Below, piece after piece: positions 14,446 through 28,000 of a stretch of 64,000 bases of DNA. Source of the DNA: Lottia gigantea (Eukaryota > Mollusca > Gastropoda > Lottiidae); NCBI RefSeq assembly GCF_000327385.1, contig NW_008707965.1:1724932-1788931 (forward strand), written 5' to 3'. The translations under genes were made by a program, and so were the position numbers. A model generated the notes under the pieces. It worked only from the letters and a program-made list of their open reading frames with translations. It was not told the DNA's origin and did no database searches. The number at the start of each line of letters is the position of its first letter. Within the stretch, counting starts at the first letter, position 1.

Positions 14446-15309
14446 GTAAAATAGTGTTCAATACTGCCCAATACATCAATTGTAGAGTGATATAGAAATA
14501 CCATTGTTAAAATAGTGTTCATTACATCAACTGTAGAGCGATAGAGAAATACCACTGTTAAAATACAGCTCAATACACCAATTGTAGAGCTATATAGAAA
14601 TACCACTGATAAAATGGTGCTAAAGACATCAATTGTAGAGAGGTATGGAAATACCACTGTTACAATAGTGTTCAATACATCAATTGTAGAGAGATATAGA
14701 AATACCACTGTTAAAATAGTGCTCAATACATCAATTGTAGAGTGATATAGAAATGCCACTGTTAAAATAGTGCTCAATACATCAATTGAAGAATGATATA
14801 CCACTGTTAAAATAGTGCTCAATACATCAATTGAAGAATGATATAGAAATACCACTGTTAAAATAGTGCTCAGTACATCAATTGTAGAGTTATATAGAAA
14901 TACCACTGTTAAGATAGTGCTCAATACATTAATTGAAGAATGATATAGAAATACCACTGTTAAAATAGTGCTCAATACATTAATTGTAGAGTGATATAGA
15001 AATACCACTGTTATAATAGTTCTCTATACATCAATTATAGAGCAATATAGAAATACCACTGTTATAATAGTGCTCAATACATCAATTGTAGAGCAATATA
15101 GAAATACCACTGTTATAATAGTGCTCAATACATCAATTGTAGAGAGATATAGAAATACCACTGTTATAATAGTTCTCTATACACCAATTGTAGATCAATA
15201 TAGAAATACCACTGTTATAATAGTGCTCAATACATCAATTGTAGAGCAATATAGAAATACCACTGTTAAAATAGCACTCAATTCATCAATTGTGGAACGA
15301 TATAGAAAT
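14446..15309. repeat. 51-bp minisatellite, about 17 units
   Basis: Consensus blocks per unit are aataccactgttaaaatagt, gctcaatacatcaattgtag and agtgatatag, repeated every 51 bp with a few percent divergence. Because 51 is a multiple of three, long open frames of 17-residue repeats appear on both strands (14406-15008 on the minus strand and 15070-15393 on the plus strand). No start context, splice site or conserved domain supports translation, so I read these frames as a side effect of the period. One unit near 14790 is shortened. Confidence 0.9.
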
Positions 15310-15400
15310 ATCAAAACAGAACTTGAATCATGTTGTTACTCAGAGTTTCACGCTATGCGGTTTTCCAGATTGATATATTTTGACATTGAATAAATCTGTT
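15310..15400 (+). repeat. Interspersed repeat flanking the 51-bp array
   Basis: The block ttgttactcagagtttcacg, followed by ctatgcggt, recurs in inverted orientation at 20880-20975 (accgcatagcgtgaaactct). Both copies sit next to an aaaacagaac block. This is a small interspersed repeat of unknown class at the end of the minisatellite. Confidence 0.6.
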
Positions 15401-16185
15401 AAAAACAAATTTATTTTGATTGAGTATTGAGCCAGAAGAACTCACAGATTTTTAGGTACATTATTCATTTCTATCCAGTTACATAGTGGATTCGTCGTAA
15501 AATTAAAAATAAATCAAAACAGTTGTATTAAAAGGCCACATTTGAATTCAACCATCGTTTCTACAAAATGCTGTTCATTTTTGTTCTGGAGAAATCACCG
15601 AGGGTCTGAGGGTATTAAACTCGGGTCCAAGTTTAATGTTTGAGGAATCATTATATACCCTGATATTGTTGTTTTTATGCGTTGTCTTATGATCCATTTT
15701 TAGTATTCTGTCAACTTTGTCAGTGTCATTCAGCATTAACTTGGGTTAATGGTTAGGGTCTATAAGTATTGGTTTAGCAATATTCAATTATTGATATCGG
15801 CTTATAATTCAAACTAACGAGTGGCGTTTCTCCGAAACAGAATATGATTGCATTTAGCCTTGTCAACAATTCGTTAACAAATATCGTTAAGAGATAGGGA
15901 TAAAAAGTGTCTCCTTGCTTTAATCCATTTGCATATATTGTCTTTGTAATTTTGTGAATCTTAAGGCTGGTGGATATTTAGAATAATGCTGAGGATTTCA
16001 TGTGAGAAAATGATGTTCATTCACCAATAATTGGTAAATTGGTGACTTTGCATTTAAAATTATCAGACAATTCAAAGACAAAGACATACATATACCACAA
16101 TAATAACAATTGATTAGACTTTTAGGTTGTTATTTTAAGGTAATTTCTGGACAGGAAATATTTCATAAAGGTAACTTGGGTTCTC
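15401..16185. other. Gene-free stretch
   Basis: AT-rich sequence with no supported feature on either strand. Confidence 0.5.
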
Positions 16186-16188
16186 AAA

Positions 16189-16400
16189 GGTAATTTTTAT
16201 GAACGGGTCCTTGGGCAACCTCTTATCAAGGCAGATTATTCGTACCCATTTACAGCTGAAACGACTGGAAGTGATTACCAGCATGAATTACAATGATAAT
16301 ATATTATTTAGAATATAAATACAGGTAATCACATCCGACACAATTAACCACTGGGCCGATTCTCTTAATCTCTTCACTCGTTTGTCCTTTTCGGGGAAAA
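16189..16400 (-). mobile_element. Degraded tRNA-derived SINE, minus strand
   Basis: Read on the minus strand, it has a tRNA-like A-box region (gcccagtggttaattgtgtc) near 16340-16360. Downstream is the block cagctgtaaatgggtacg at about 16231-16248. That block is shared with the SINE copy at 35870-36120, where it reads cagctgtaaatgggtacgg. The B box is not clear here, so this copy is old. Confidence 0.45.
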
Positions 16401-19400
16401 TAAAGTCATTAAGAGGGTTAATAAGGGATGAATTTGATCCGAAAGAAGACAGTGGACCCTACTCGAGATGGACAGCAGTCAATGATGGGGATGATTGATC
16501 TTTTAACTCCTCGTTGACTTTTAGACAGCCATTTCCGTCAGTCGGGTTTTGATTTGAAATCTTCAAACTTCTCCCAGTACATCTTAGTATTATTAATCAA
16601 ATATCATATTCTCACCTTTCTTAATTTGTCTTTGATCTTTACCGACAATATACCGAAGTAATAAATAAATAGATAAAATATTGTTTGTTTATTTGTGAAA
16701 TTGTCTATATTGTGTGAGATTAATTTCCTATGTAAATCCTTTCTCCAATTATTAAAGTCAATATTTTCATTTAATACCGGAAATACCGTCTTTGATTCAA
16801 TTTTTAAACGACCATCTTGAATTGAATTGTCCCAATCACTTGCTCTTTTCACCTGAATTCAGAGCATTCCAAGGTCAATTGAAGGTGAAATTAATGTCCA
16901 TTTTACCATTGAGATTTAAATATGACAAATATTGGACATAATTCATACGCTTAAGACCTTCCGACAGTAGTAATTCAAAAACGGGCATTTGTCGCTATCT
17001 TTACAAATTTCTCTAAACATGATTATCTCAACACCATGTCATCGAAAAAATGAGTTTCGGACAAACTAAGTAAAATTATGTGCTAGGGATATAATATATC
17101 TTCACCTAATCATATTTTCTTTAATAACTTCGTTTCGGATACAATTTATTATGATTTTTATAACAACAAGACGGTATTTAGCTACCTTTGTTAAGTGACA
17201 AACTTGTCAGAAAAATGTCTAATTTGAAATGTTGGTCGGGGAAATTTAATCCGAAAACTTGATTGAAACATACAGTGAAAAAAACAATATATGTTTTCTT
17301 TCCATTTGCGCATGTCGAATATAATTGACTATGTTTTTGTTATGGGACACAGAATTAAAATGACACCCCAATATGAAGGGTACGGCCTTTCATCCATTGT
17401 TTATTTGACTAGCGGAACAATTAGTTTGTCTGATTAATAAATACATAGGGTAAATAAATCTTGTGAACCAGGCTTTAGACGTTTGTTACCGGTCCTTTTG
17501 TGCATGGTCTTTCTTCATACTAGACTTGGTGATCGAGTCATTAGATGACCAACGTACCTATAATTCATGAGAAACTATGTAAACGATATTTTCGTCAAAA
17601 CCAAGTAAATGTACTAACGATCCGAACCGCAAAACAAAACCCAAAATCCAAAAAACATTTATCAGGAAATACATCAATGAAGTGAGCATTTCATAATGAA
17701 AAGTGGTATTAGGTGTGTGGAAGAGTAAGCATACCATGATCATATAGATGTATCTGATGTCTATCCGAAAAACCAACAGACCAATAGTTCAAGTCTACGC
17801 GCCAGAGGATTTTAGTAGCCTACTTGTTTAAAATCTACAAAACCTGTCGACCGAGACTTAACAAGGCTAACAAATACATATTTGTTAAACAATTTAAGAA
17901 CAACAAGAGCGACTTGAAGCCCACTAAACACCACATTATACCAGCAACTCTCTATTGACAGTTCTCGACAGTCAATACACAAAGCTAGATCAGGTAAAGC
18001 ACTGATCAACATTCTTATGAGATAATAGTTGTTACCGAATGAACATTTGGACAACATCGTATTTCTCAAAATGTTTAAACAAAGCTAGTCGCCATCAAAC
18101 AATACCGAATTTTCGCATTACATGCCATGATGTAATGAGTGTTGTCCTGCGTTTTGAAATATAAGATGTGATCTACCTATTTCAATATTTACTCCGTTAT
18201 TGACAGTTGGTGGGAACTGACATAAAGATCATTTGAAGTGTCGTCTGTTGAGAAGATAAGAGCGCCGCCTAGATTTAAGATGGTCGACATTACGTCATCG
18301 TATATAGGAATTATACTTATAAATTTGTTTCCCAGCAACAAACAACAAAGATGTCACCCTTTGACACGATTTTAAGATATATTAGTTGTTTCTAAAAAGA
18401 CTTTCATTGTGCATTCGTATATCGCAGAAAATGGTGATCAGACGCCATGCCAAGTGTATCATCCGATAATGTCAACGTGACACACCCCTCCCCTCTGAAA
18501 ATAGACAATCTAATCTGTTTCCTTATAAATGATTTATCAAATACAGGTGACGTCCCGTTCAGTCAGTTCAAATAATATGCTCATATCCTTAACTTGATGT
18601 CCTGGTGAAGGTTTTGTTTTCCAAAACAAATGCAACCAGATGAGCTTTAGTCAATCCCAAAAATGTTTTAGAAATCCGTTACGATTCAATTTAAGACGAA
18701 CATGAAGTCGAAATTAGATTCTAAGAAAGTAATATAAAGCATAATTTGAGACCCACTGTATCCATTTAGAAATCAGCCTTGACCGTTATCAATTTGAAAA
18801 TTTATTTTTACTACGAAACATTGATGAAATCAAATCAAAACGCTTGAAGTTATCTAACAATTGTTTTATTTTTGATAAAATGATATGAAGTGAATGCTGT
18901 ATTTGTATTTGACCTAGATTTTTTTGTTATATTTTTAAAGATAAGAAACATTAGATATTACTCGAATGTATACATCATGAGAGAAAAAGTTATCAAAATT
19001 TTGTTTTTGAACTATTTAGCCTGGTCAATAATCAGCCTTAATCGGCCTTACACATGGGAAACAATCTATTCCAGAATTATGCACTTTATAATCTGCTTTT
19101 TATTCATGGGTTCTTCTTAATCTAATGTATTTTACGATTGATCTCTTTTCAAATGTGTTTCACTGTTTCTTCTCAAAACAATTTGGTTGCGCAATGGAAT
19201 AACCAATGATAACGTTTGTTAAAGGGCTACAGTACATATTCTGGTTTCGAAATGTACAACGAAACGAAACAATTTCAAGATGTCTAATGAAAGGATACCG
19301 CTATCTGTAACAAAGGCAGTTTAAGGCGATAAGAAATTTGTATGTTTCTTTTAAAAACTTCTCAATTACAAATTTTATATTTTCTCGGCACGTCAAATTA

Positions 19401-20879
19401 GAACGTCTGACCTCTGCACGTGAGCTAACGAAAATTACACGTCTTGTCTCACCGTTTATTTCGCGACCTTTGACCTTAAAACAACTTATCAATAGTAAAG
19501 AGCATGTGCACGTGAAAAACAATGCCATGAAAATTTTGAATTTGATTAATTAAAGTCTCTAATTAAAAACTAGAATTAAACTGGGTGAAGCTTTTACTTG
19601 GAATATGAAAATAATAGAAAACGAAATGAACTTGGATTCTTTCTGAGGAAAGAAGATATACGTCCTAATTTTCTGAAAACGTGTGTAGTTATTGTATAAT
19701 GATAAACACTAGGCCTTTATGTTAAGAAGGGTGGGCACGATCTGCCTTCGCGAACTGGTTTTCGTAATTTTGTTTATTCTGCGTTATTTCACAAGCTATC
19801 ATAATATTAAAATAAAATCCAGATTTGACGAAATACAGCAATCTGATTGGTTTATAAAACATAAAATCCATTATAATGATTGGTCAATTAAATCACTGCA
19901 ACACAACAATCATGTTAAGTAGGATTTTGCGAAACTGGATCTACAAATTTTGTAACGGACTCCCCTCATATCATTTTAAACTCAATAAATAATGAACTCA
20001 ATAAAACTCGACAATAATAATAGTATTGTTATTCATATTTCTCAGAAACATCTTGCAACTGGTGCTTCGATTCCAGGTTATAATATCGCTTTTGTTTTTA
20101 CCACGGACGATGCATCAACTACATGGATCTATACAAGTAGTTTATTTTAATTACAGACTAGCTCAAAACGTCTTTATTTCAGTAAAGACTTTTTAAATAA
20201 AGGAACATTTGACCAGCCTATTTGAAGACATTTTCAAAGTTTTAATTAAAGGGTATTGATTAAAAATACTTTGACGAGTTTATGATTGATCTTTCTCACA
20301 GTTATTAAATAGTTTATATTTTGATGTATTGTATATTAATACGATTGTTGATATTTCTTTGTTTTAAGCCAACTTGTTAGACGTCTCGAATTTCAGTTTT
20401 AGGGTTAAAATGTAATGAACTCGTTGATCGATCAAAAAAGCACAGTCACTTTGAGAAAGTAGAAGACAAAGAGAGGAATGGTCGGTCAGTATTTTAAAAG
20501 TAGGTCAGCAGGTGATCGAAACTGATTGATTGATTTTTCCACCACCATCTTTCATGAAATCTCTCAGTATAAGAACAAAACTCCCAAATCTTGCTTTTCA
20601 ATTTGCCTGTATACCAACCAAAAAAAAATATATTTGACCAAATATCCTTTAATGGATTTCAAAGATGTTTCTATCCTTTGTATGTGATTCCGGGACAGCT
20701 CCAATCGTTTCATTCAGTTAATGGTACTTCCAATAGTGACGTCATAATCTGACCACGAGAACCTCATACCTGGGGGGGCAAATAGAAGAATGGTGCAAAG
20801 AGAATCAAAGGTGTTTCCGATACACATACTTCGTTAAGGCAACTTGGCCGGCAGCAACTTTTTATTTTTTCTATATAAG
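16401..20879. other. Gene-free stretch
   Basis: No supported gene. Several 60-85 codon open frames exist on both strands (for example 16604-16852, 17812-18069, 18890-19120), but they have AT-biased composition, no recognisable motifs and no consistent splice sites. Near 20808-20870 there is a fragment of the 'gtgtatcggggacac' MITE, seen as tttccgatacacatacttcg. Confidence 0.5.
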
Positions 20880-20975
20880 CAGACTGAAATAGATCAATTG
20901 TTTGAAGACCGCATAGCGTGAAACTCTGAGTAACAACCTTATTTTTTAGGTTCTGTTTTAATATTTCTATTTTAA
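20880..20975 (-). repeat. Inverted copy of the 15.3-kb interspersed repeat
   Basis: It contains accgcatagcgtgaaactct followed by gagtaacaac, then a ggttctgttttaatatttct block. This is the reverse complement of the sequence at 15296-15390. Function is unknown. Confidence 0.6.
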
Positions 20976-22833
20976 CTGAATAAATTTGTATTTTGCTGTG
21001 TGACACGTAAACTCGTCTCCTACTACAATCTGGAAACCCCTTCATTGAAACAAACTCTTTCTCAAGCAGAAAATAATTACCATTTACTTTCAACTGATGT
21101 GAAATGAAATGCTACCAGAATATCATGTCTTGAGAATTGTTTACAGAAAACAAACTCACTTGACTGTAGCTAGCTAATTAGCGAATCTCAAAATCATTCG
21201 TCAAAAACTATCAGCTTTCATTTGAACTCAGGCACTCGTTAAAACTTCCACATATTGGCTAATTTACCCGAGATCTTAATGTTACTATGTTTAAAGCTAA
21301 TCTTCACGAATATCGGTTCGTTTTTTAACGAAGGTCGTCAAGAACTTGAAATAAGAAAATTAAAACCATTCACTTGATCTGATTAGGAGAATTTTGGCAG
21401 CGCAAGAGCAAGTTTATTCATTGACGTAAAAATGCATTTTCATTAAGGAACCAGAATGGACATGGACCGTTCCGTACATCCGGACCAAGCCATGCAATTT
21501 GCGATGAGTTTTCTCTGGCATCGGCTGTAGCAATTGCAATTCGTAAAAGTAGGATATATAGACACGCAGCTTTATGAAAAAACAATTACTGGTTAAAGAT
21601 TATGCTACGTTTCGACAAGTGAAACACATCGAAACAGAGCGTATCCAGAAAATAACTACCAGAGGGCTCCAGAAGCCCACAGATTTCTGATGGCCCGAGA
21701 TGAATTTTGATCATTTATAGAGCTTACTTTTCAGCTTTTCGATTCCCTATTGCAACAACTGCGTTGTCCAAAAAAGGTTACAAATGACAGGATAGCTGAA
21801 ATTGTTGCCTAAGTTAGTAAGTATATCTATTTCTCTATCTGCAATGAAGTTTATTTTTTATTTCAATTTCAGAGAAAAGTAATGTTATGACAAGACAAAT
21901 GACTAGAGAACTTATACTGTGTGTGTCATAGATTACCCGATAACAGTAATTCCATTTCACATTTACAGAGAAAAAACATTTTTACATTTGTTTAAAATGA
22001 TTACAGCAAACAAATCTGGAATCTCATCAGCAATACTTCTTAATGGATGTTATCTACTCTACAATTGGTGAGGAAAGTAAAAACGAAAGAACATTTGAAA
22101 TATTTAGATCAGTGCTTCTCAAGATTTAGGATCCAAATACCCCCACACTAGTGAGTTTTATGTCACTAGGATACTCAGCCAATCAATGTGCTCTATCAAC
22201 AAAATATATGCCTACTTTTCTGCAATTCTGGGACATCGTGTTTATTTATCCACATATTATCTACGAAAGGGGAGTGGTTAAAGGAACGAAACCAAATCGC
22301 AGTATGGTACCATGTTTTCCAGTAGAGTAAGCAGACCCTGTGTTGTAGTGGAACTAAATTTAGATTTAAACTCAATGTTGTTTAAGAAAGGTATCTCACA
22401 CAGAGCACTGATTGACCCCGTTAGAGTTCCTGATATACAGCCAATACAAAACATCATTTTTTTCAAATGTATTTTTATTTTTACGATAAGAAATAAAAGT
22501 TATATGTTCTCTATCTTGTCCGACTGTTCTTTCTTTCCTCTCTCTTTTCAGTTTAGATTGTAATCTTCTTAAAATATATCCTCTATATTGAAATGTGTTT
22601 TTATCAGAAATTCATTTATTATTGGGCTACAATACCCGGCTTGTCATTCAAACTCACGCTATAATGTTCTCTATGAATGAATAAGAACTTTTCAAACTGA
22701 GGCCTTTAACAATATTTGAAGCACTTGGGATCGTGGTTTATTGTCCCTCCCGAATAACAAGACGCTGTTTGCATGTCATCCACTCCGATCTGCGTACCGA
22801 ATACCCGGTAGAAATATTCGTAGAGGTCCCTGG
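20976..22833. other. Gene-free stretch
   Basis: No supported gene. A minus-strand open frame of 109 codons at 20764-21093 is partly built from the MITE and repeat fragments at its 3' end and has no recognisable domain. Confidence 0.45.
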
Positions 22834-22953
22834 GATCCGTTTCTCAAAATATCGTAGATTAACGTACGATCGTAAACGTTATAAAATAACGATTTAATAA
22901 CGTCAAGAATAACGTTTTCGTTCACTTTATGTGCAAGTTTTGAGAAACGGGCT
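22834..22953. mobile_element. Small MITE with ccgtttctcaaaa ends
   Basis: The left end ccgtttctcaaaa (22837-22849) and the right end ttttgagaaacgg (22938-22950) are perfect 13-bp inverted copies about 88 bp apart. The interior is rich in aacgt and cgtt steps and has no coding capacity. This fits a short non-autonomous DNA transposon. The target duplication is not clear. Confidence 0.65.
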
Positions 22954-24110
22954 GCATTTTTGTGATATAAGTTCTTCACCTAGTTTGTATTAGTATTACT
23001 TAATAAGTCATTAGGCAGCCACGTGTAAGAGATACCACATCGACAAATTAAGCTCATGTCACTTCTCTAATCCGCTGTCAGTCCGCAGTAAATCGTCAGC
23101 CAATTACAGAATTCGTTACATGATACGACGGATGTTGTCAATGGTTTACAGGTTCGCGGTTAAGTCTCGATTAATTAGGGATTAGTGTAAATAGTATGAT
23201 CTTTATAAGACTGGTTAACCATACATTAAATGATTGTTGGCATCGCACTCAGTTTCATTTTTTGTCCTAATTATGCTAATTGTGTTTAATAATCAAATTA
23301 CTTTGTTGACAAACAAACCAATTTTTTGTCTGCAGCATCGACATCTGCATGGATTTGTTATTTTTGACAACTTCCGTGAAAACAATCTTAGAATACGAAA
23401 CTGAAACTGTTGTACTATTTTTTATAAAAAAGCTACTAAGTGTAAAACTTCTTAAATTGAAGAAGAGACATACAGAATTCAAGTATGAACAAAAGAATCA
23501 GGTCTCAAACCATGAAAATTATCCATTGATTTGCTTCCGAGTAAGCTCTGCACTGAACTTAAAATGCTACACAAAATTCTTATTTCTATATTATGCTACA
23601 TAATGAAAAAAATTCTAATTAGCGGCCAGGTGACAAACTTAAAACACTATTTTATTTTAGCACAGTGCAATTTGTTACAAGCGACGTCTTAGTGTCATAC
23701 CATTCAATAACATTACTAGATTTTAATTGATCTTACCACAATTGGAATGTCTTCAAAATACTTGGGTATTAGTTTAAAGTCGAAGATCTCGTGTCGACAT
23801 TCCGTACAGCTCGAAAACAAACTCGATAACCAGCGGTTTCAAATTGTTACACGTGAAAAGTCAACGGTAAATCGTTTAATATATTTAACTAACGGCGAGT
23901 GTCATATTGAACTGCTATCTGACATGTTCAATCAAATCATCGTATTTAATGTTTTCAAAAAAAGATCTTTGGTAGTTTTAAAGGCAGAATCTTGCGCAAC
24001 TGTCTAAAATCCACGGTAACAAATCCACAAAAAAATCTTACGATAAGAACGTGTCGTCATTGTAGAATTTTATATTGAGAAATACCATACTTACGACAAA
24101 AATCATACGT
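22954..24110. other. Gene-free stretch
   Basis: AT-rich sequence. Open frames of up to 86 codons (23747-24007) show no domain, splice or codon-bias support. Confidence 0.5.
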
Positions 24111-24111
24111 C

Positions 24112-25036
24112 ATGTACACTACTGATCATACATCAGGTACAGAACCGGTCATACGTCATGTACAGAACCGATCATACGTCAGGCACAGAACCGGTCATAC
24201 GTCATGTACAGAACCGATCATACGTCAGGCACAGAACCAACCATATGTCATGTACAGAACCGACCATACGTCAGGTACAGAACCGACCATACATCAGGTA
24301 CAGAACCGGTTATACGTCATGAACAGAACCGATCATACGTCATGTACAGAAACGATCATACACCAGGTACAGAACCGGCCATATGTCATGTACAGAACCG
24401 ATCATACGTCAGGCACAGAACCAACCATACGTCATGTACAGAACCGACCATACATCAGGTACAGAACCGACCATACGTCAGGTACAGAACCGGCCATACG
24501 TCATTTACAGAAACGACTATAGTTCAGGTATAGAACCGACCAAACGTTATGTACAGCACCGACCATACGTCAGGTACAAAACCGACCTTACGTCAGGCAC
24601 AGCACCGACCATACGTCATGTACAGAATTGGTCATAGGTCATGTACAGCTCCGACCATATATGTCAGGTACAGAACCGACCATACGTCATCTACAGAACC
24701 AACAATACGTCATGTACAGAACCGACCATACATCAGGTACAGAACCGACCATACGTCAGGTACAGAACCGGCCATACGTCATTTACAGAAACGACTATAG
24801 TTCAGGTATAGAACCGACCAAACGTTATGTAAAGAACCGACCATACGTCAGGTACAGAACCGACCTTACGTCAGGCACAGCACCGACCATACGTCATGTA
24901 CAGAATTGGTCATAGGTCATGTACAGCTCCGACCATATATGTCAGGTACAGAACCGACCATACGTCATCTACAGAACCGACCATGTGGAACCGACCATAC
25001 GTCATCTACAGAACCGACCATACGTCATTTACAGTC
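24112..25036 (+). repeat. 23-bp minisatellite, about 40 units, with higher-order copy
   Basis: The unit is approximately catacgtcaggtacagaacc plus gac, 23 bp, with alternating cag/cat variants at the gtca(g/t)gtacag position. All three plus-strand frames stay open for long stretches because the unit lacks stops; the frame shifts each unit since 23 is not a multiple of three. A higher-order duplication of about 278 bp is visible: atttacagaaacgactatag at 24503 recurs at 24781, followed in both places by the same order of variant units. There is no evidence of translation. Confidence 0.9.
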
Positions 25037-28000
25037 GTGTAAAGCAAGCCGGCCTCTGTTTTATCCAAATTAATGAACGTGGTAGTACCCATTTACATTA
25101 CAATAAGCAAACTTAGATTTCTTGTGTAATTTCTGTGTCAATAGGAAATCAAATCACATTCGTTTTATTTCTGACGCTCACTTCCAATCTGTTATTTACG
25201 TTTCGTTTCCGTTTTCCTCATTTACACAATTGGTTTCCATCATCCAGATAAATGCAAGAAAGTGCAATGGTATAATGACAGTGTTGTCTTTCTTTGGAAC
25301 GCCAGATCTTAAACCAAGTGCAATCATGATCAGAATAAATCAGAGACGTTTTTCTGAATACGTTTGTATGTTTCCTTAAATAATTTTAATGGTTTACAAA
25401 TTCGTGTTGATTGTTGGGTCTGGATGAAATGAAACATGAAATGGAGTTTCACATCCTTCTATTCTGCACCTGATTGGGCTAATGAAGACGGTATTTGGGG
25501 TTGAATGTCAACCCAGCTGGTTTGCGGATGTGAGAGGTTTAATGTGTCCTGAATGAGCGTTGGAACACTATGTTCAAGACTTGGGAAAAATGTTTGAAAA
25601 TAAAAAACCAATCAGAAAATATTGCTAAATCGATCAGTAGTAATCAACTTATACAACTGTCAAAAAGATACCAATATTGGTTTTAACACTTTCAAATATT
25701 TCAGATTCGCTTGGAATTTCACTAGTGACCAATAAAACGTTATTTGCTGATCGGTAAAAAGTTTTGTGTGAAACATGGACTTCGGGATTTGAGATCGAAT
25801 CAAATCTGGCCACAGTTTATTAGCTTGTTATTGATTTATCGAATTTTCAGATGTTTTTTGTTGTATTTTTACTGTGGGTGTATTTGAGTTGTTTGGGCCA
25901 GGCTTGATTTTTCTGAGAGTCAAATCTAAAATGAACACAATTCAACGGTGAGAACTAACTTGTAAATCAAATTTAATCCCATGTTTTTGGTCAATATTTT
26001 TAGTGAAGTCATATTGAACGAAGGAATGTGTGTTATTTTCACTCCAATCTTAAGTTCTAAATACATTATGTGTTTTGGGTTTTTTTATATATATATATAT
26101 ATTGTATTTCATTGATAGTTTTTAGAATTATTTTCTTCTTTGGGCCTTCATTTCGATATTTACATAACAACAATAAGATTTTTGTCTAAGAAAAATCGTC
26201 CCCTTCCCCCAGCGCCCACCTGAAAAATTTAGATGACGTGATTGACTTAAGTTAAGTCACATATGTGACCATCCCCACCCTGATGAAACCCTGAAAACGA
26301 CTATGATATAAATATTTCAAGATGTACATTGTAAATTGATGCTACTGCCCATTCAAGCTAGATTTTTCCTCCAGAAAGCCTATCATCGACTGTAGCATTA
26401 GATTAAGAGGGTTCCAAGTCCCTATCAAGGGCCGTTATTATTTATTATTGTCCCTTAAACACTGCCCATTCAATATTTCACCTATAAAATTATTTTATAT
26501 TACTTTTTTATAAAACTAAAATCATATTTCTTTCATATTAATTGTTTCAAACTTACCTATAAAAATTGAATTTTCATGTTTTGTATCGAAATTGTTTTTA
26601 ATAATATCTAATTGGGGGGAAAGCGACATATTTAATACGAGATAATGATATATGGATTGAAGTTAAAAATCGTGAAAATTTTAGCGAGATTGCGATAAGC
26701 TGAAAGAATGGATATGGATGAATGAAGGTCCAGTAAAGAGAAGAATAGAATGAATTAAATTGAAATTAAAGATGTGAAATATCGAACATAATATTGCTCT
26801 TAAATTATCCGGAATGATTATTAAAAGTGTCAAAGTTGGTGTATTTTGAAGTGTGAATTCGTAATAATGACTATTTTGAATTAAAAAAGTTTATCATTTT
26901 GTATTAAATTACAATTGCTAACCAAATCATATATTTCGATGGAGATTTAGAATTGAAATATTCAACATAACAAATTATCTCAAATTATTAAAAGTGATAC
27001 CAAAAGTGTCAAAGTTATCCATGTCGGCGAGTACAACAATAAAGGTAAATTTGAGAAGATTTTCCACCCATTAATGCACAACAAATACGAACCAAATTAA
27101 AATCTAATGAAGCAAACAAGATTTTGTATTTTATTTTTTATTTTATTATTGTTGAACATGAGTAAGGAAGATATATTTACAACAGTCAAACTGTCATACA
27201 CTATACAAACAATTATGGAAATTGATAGTTTTTCTGGTGGCAAATTAGGCGGAATTGGTCTCCATCCATACATATAAACGTAGCACTGTTTTTGCTTGGT
27301 TTTGCAAGATGTTATCACCCAGAAAGGAGGCAGGGAACGTGCAATGGATCTGTGTCGTTTGGAAATAGTACATGAAAAATGTGGTTCCTCTGAACTGCAA
27401 ACTGTCACCAGATGTCAAAGCTTCTCATTTGCGGAGAATCATATTGGTGTCTCTATAAAGGTAATGGAATTCATATGAAAGTTATTGAGTCTGTATACAT
27501 GTAATGGCAACACTGTAGAAAAGGTTATCTGGACAGTGGTATAAGACAACTGTCTAAAACCTACGCTAGTGTATGGTGGCCTATCATTCTCATTAGGAAA
27601 TAAATTAAGTTTTCAAAAATATTTTTTTTCATATTAGTGCTTTTTTGAGACTATTTTGCATCACCATCTAACACCACAATATAATCGTGGCTGAGAAGGT
27701 TGACGGAAATTGCGACATGGACAGTATTTATATTTGATAAGATATTTTAGCACTCCATAGAGTGCCATCAGATTCCCTCGTCTACTGCGCATGTCTACCG
27801 ATACTGATATTATGGCTATATGGTAAAATTGATGTATATGTTTATAAGTAATAGAGCGGAGAGAAAATATATAAACAACAATACAACATTAATATCAGGT
27901 TTCTTCTCGTGCACTCAACAACTTCATGTTTCCAATCTCTCTCTTCGGCAATACTGTTTTCATTCTTAAACTTTGTAATGGAGCTTCGCGTCCTGCTTTT

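Noticed and set aside
14406-15008. Minus-strand 200-codon open frame of 17-residue repeats
   Set aside because: It is the 51-bp minisatellite read in its open frame. A comparable frame exists on the other strand, and there is no start context, domain or splice evidence.
24112-24915. Several overlapping plus-strand frames rich in RTDHTSGTEPT
   Set aside because: They are products of the stop-free 23-bp minisatellite; all three frames give related peptides.
24112-25036. CRISPR-like direct repeats
   Set aside because: Units are contiguous with no unique spacers and the genome is eukaryotic, so this is a minisatellite.
27300-27470. Candidate exon DVITQKGGRERAMDLC... ending at AAG then GTAATG
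   Set aside because: The acceptor side (ttttgcaag) is weak, no partner exon is found nearby, and the peptide resembles no family I know.
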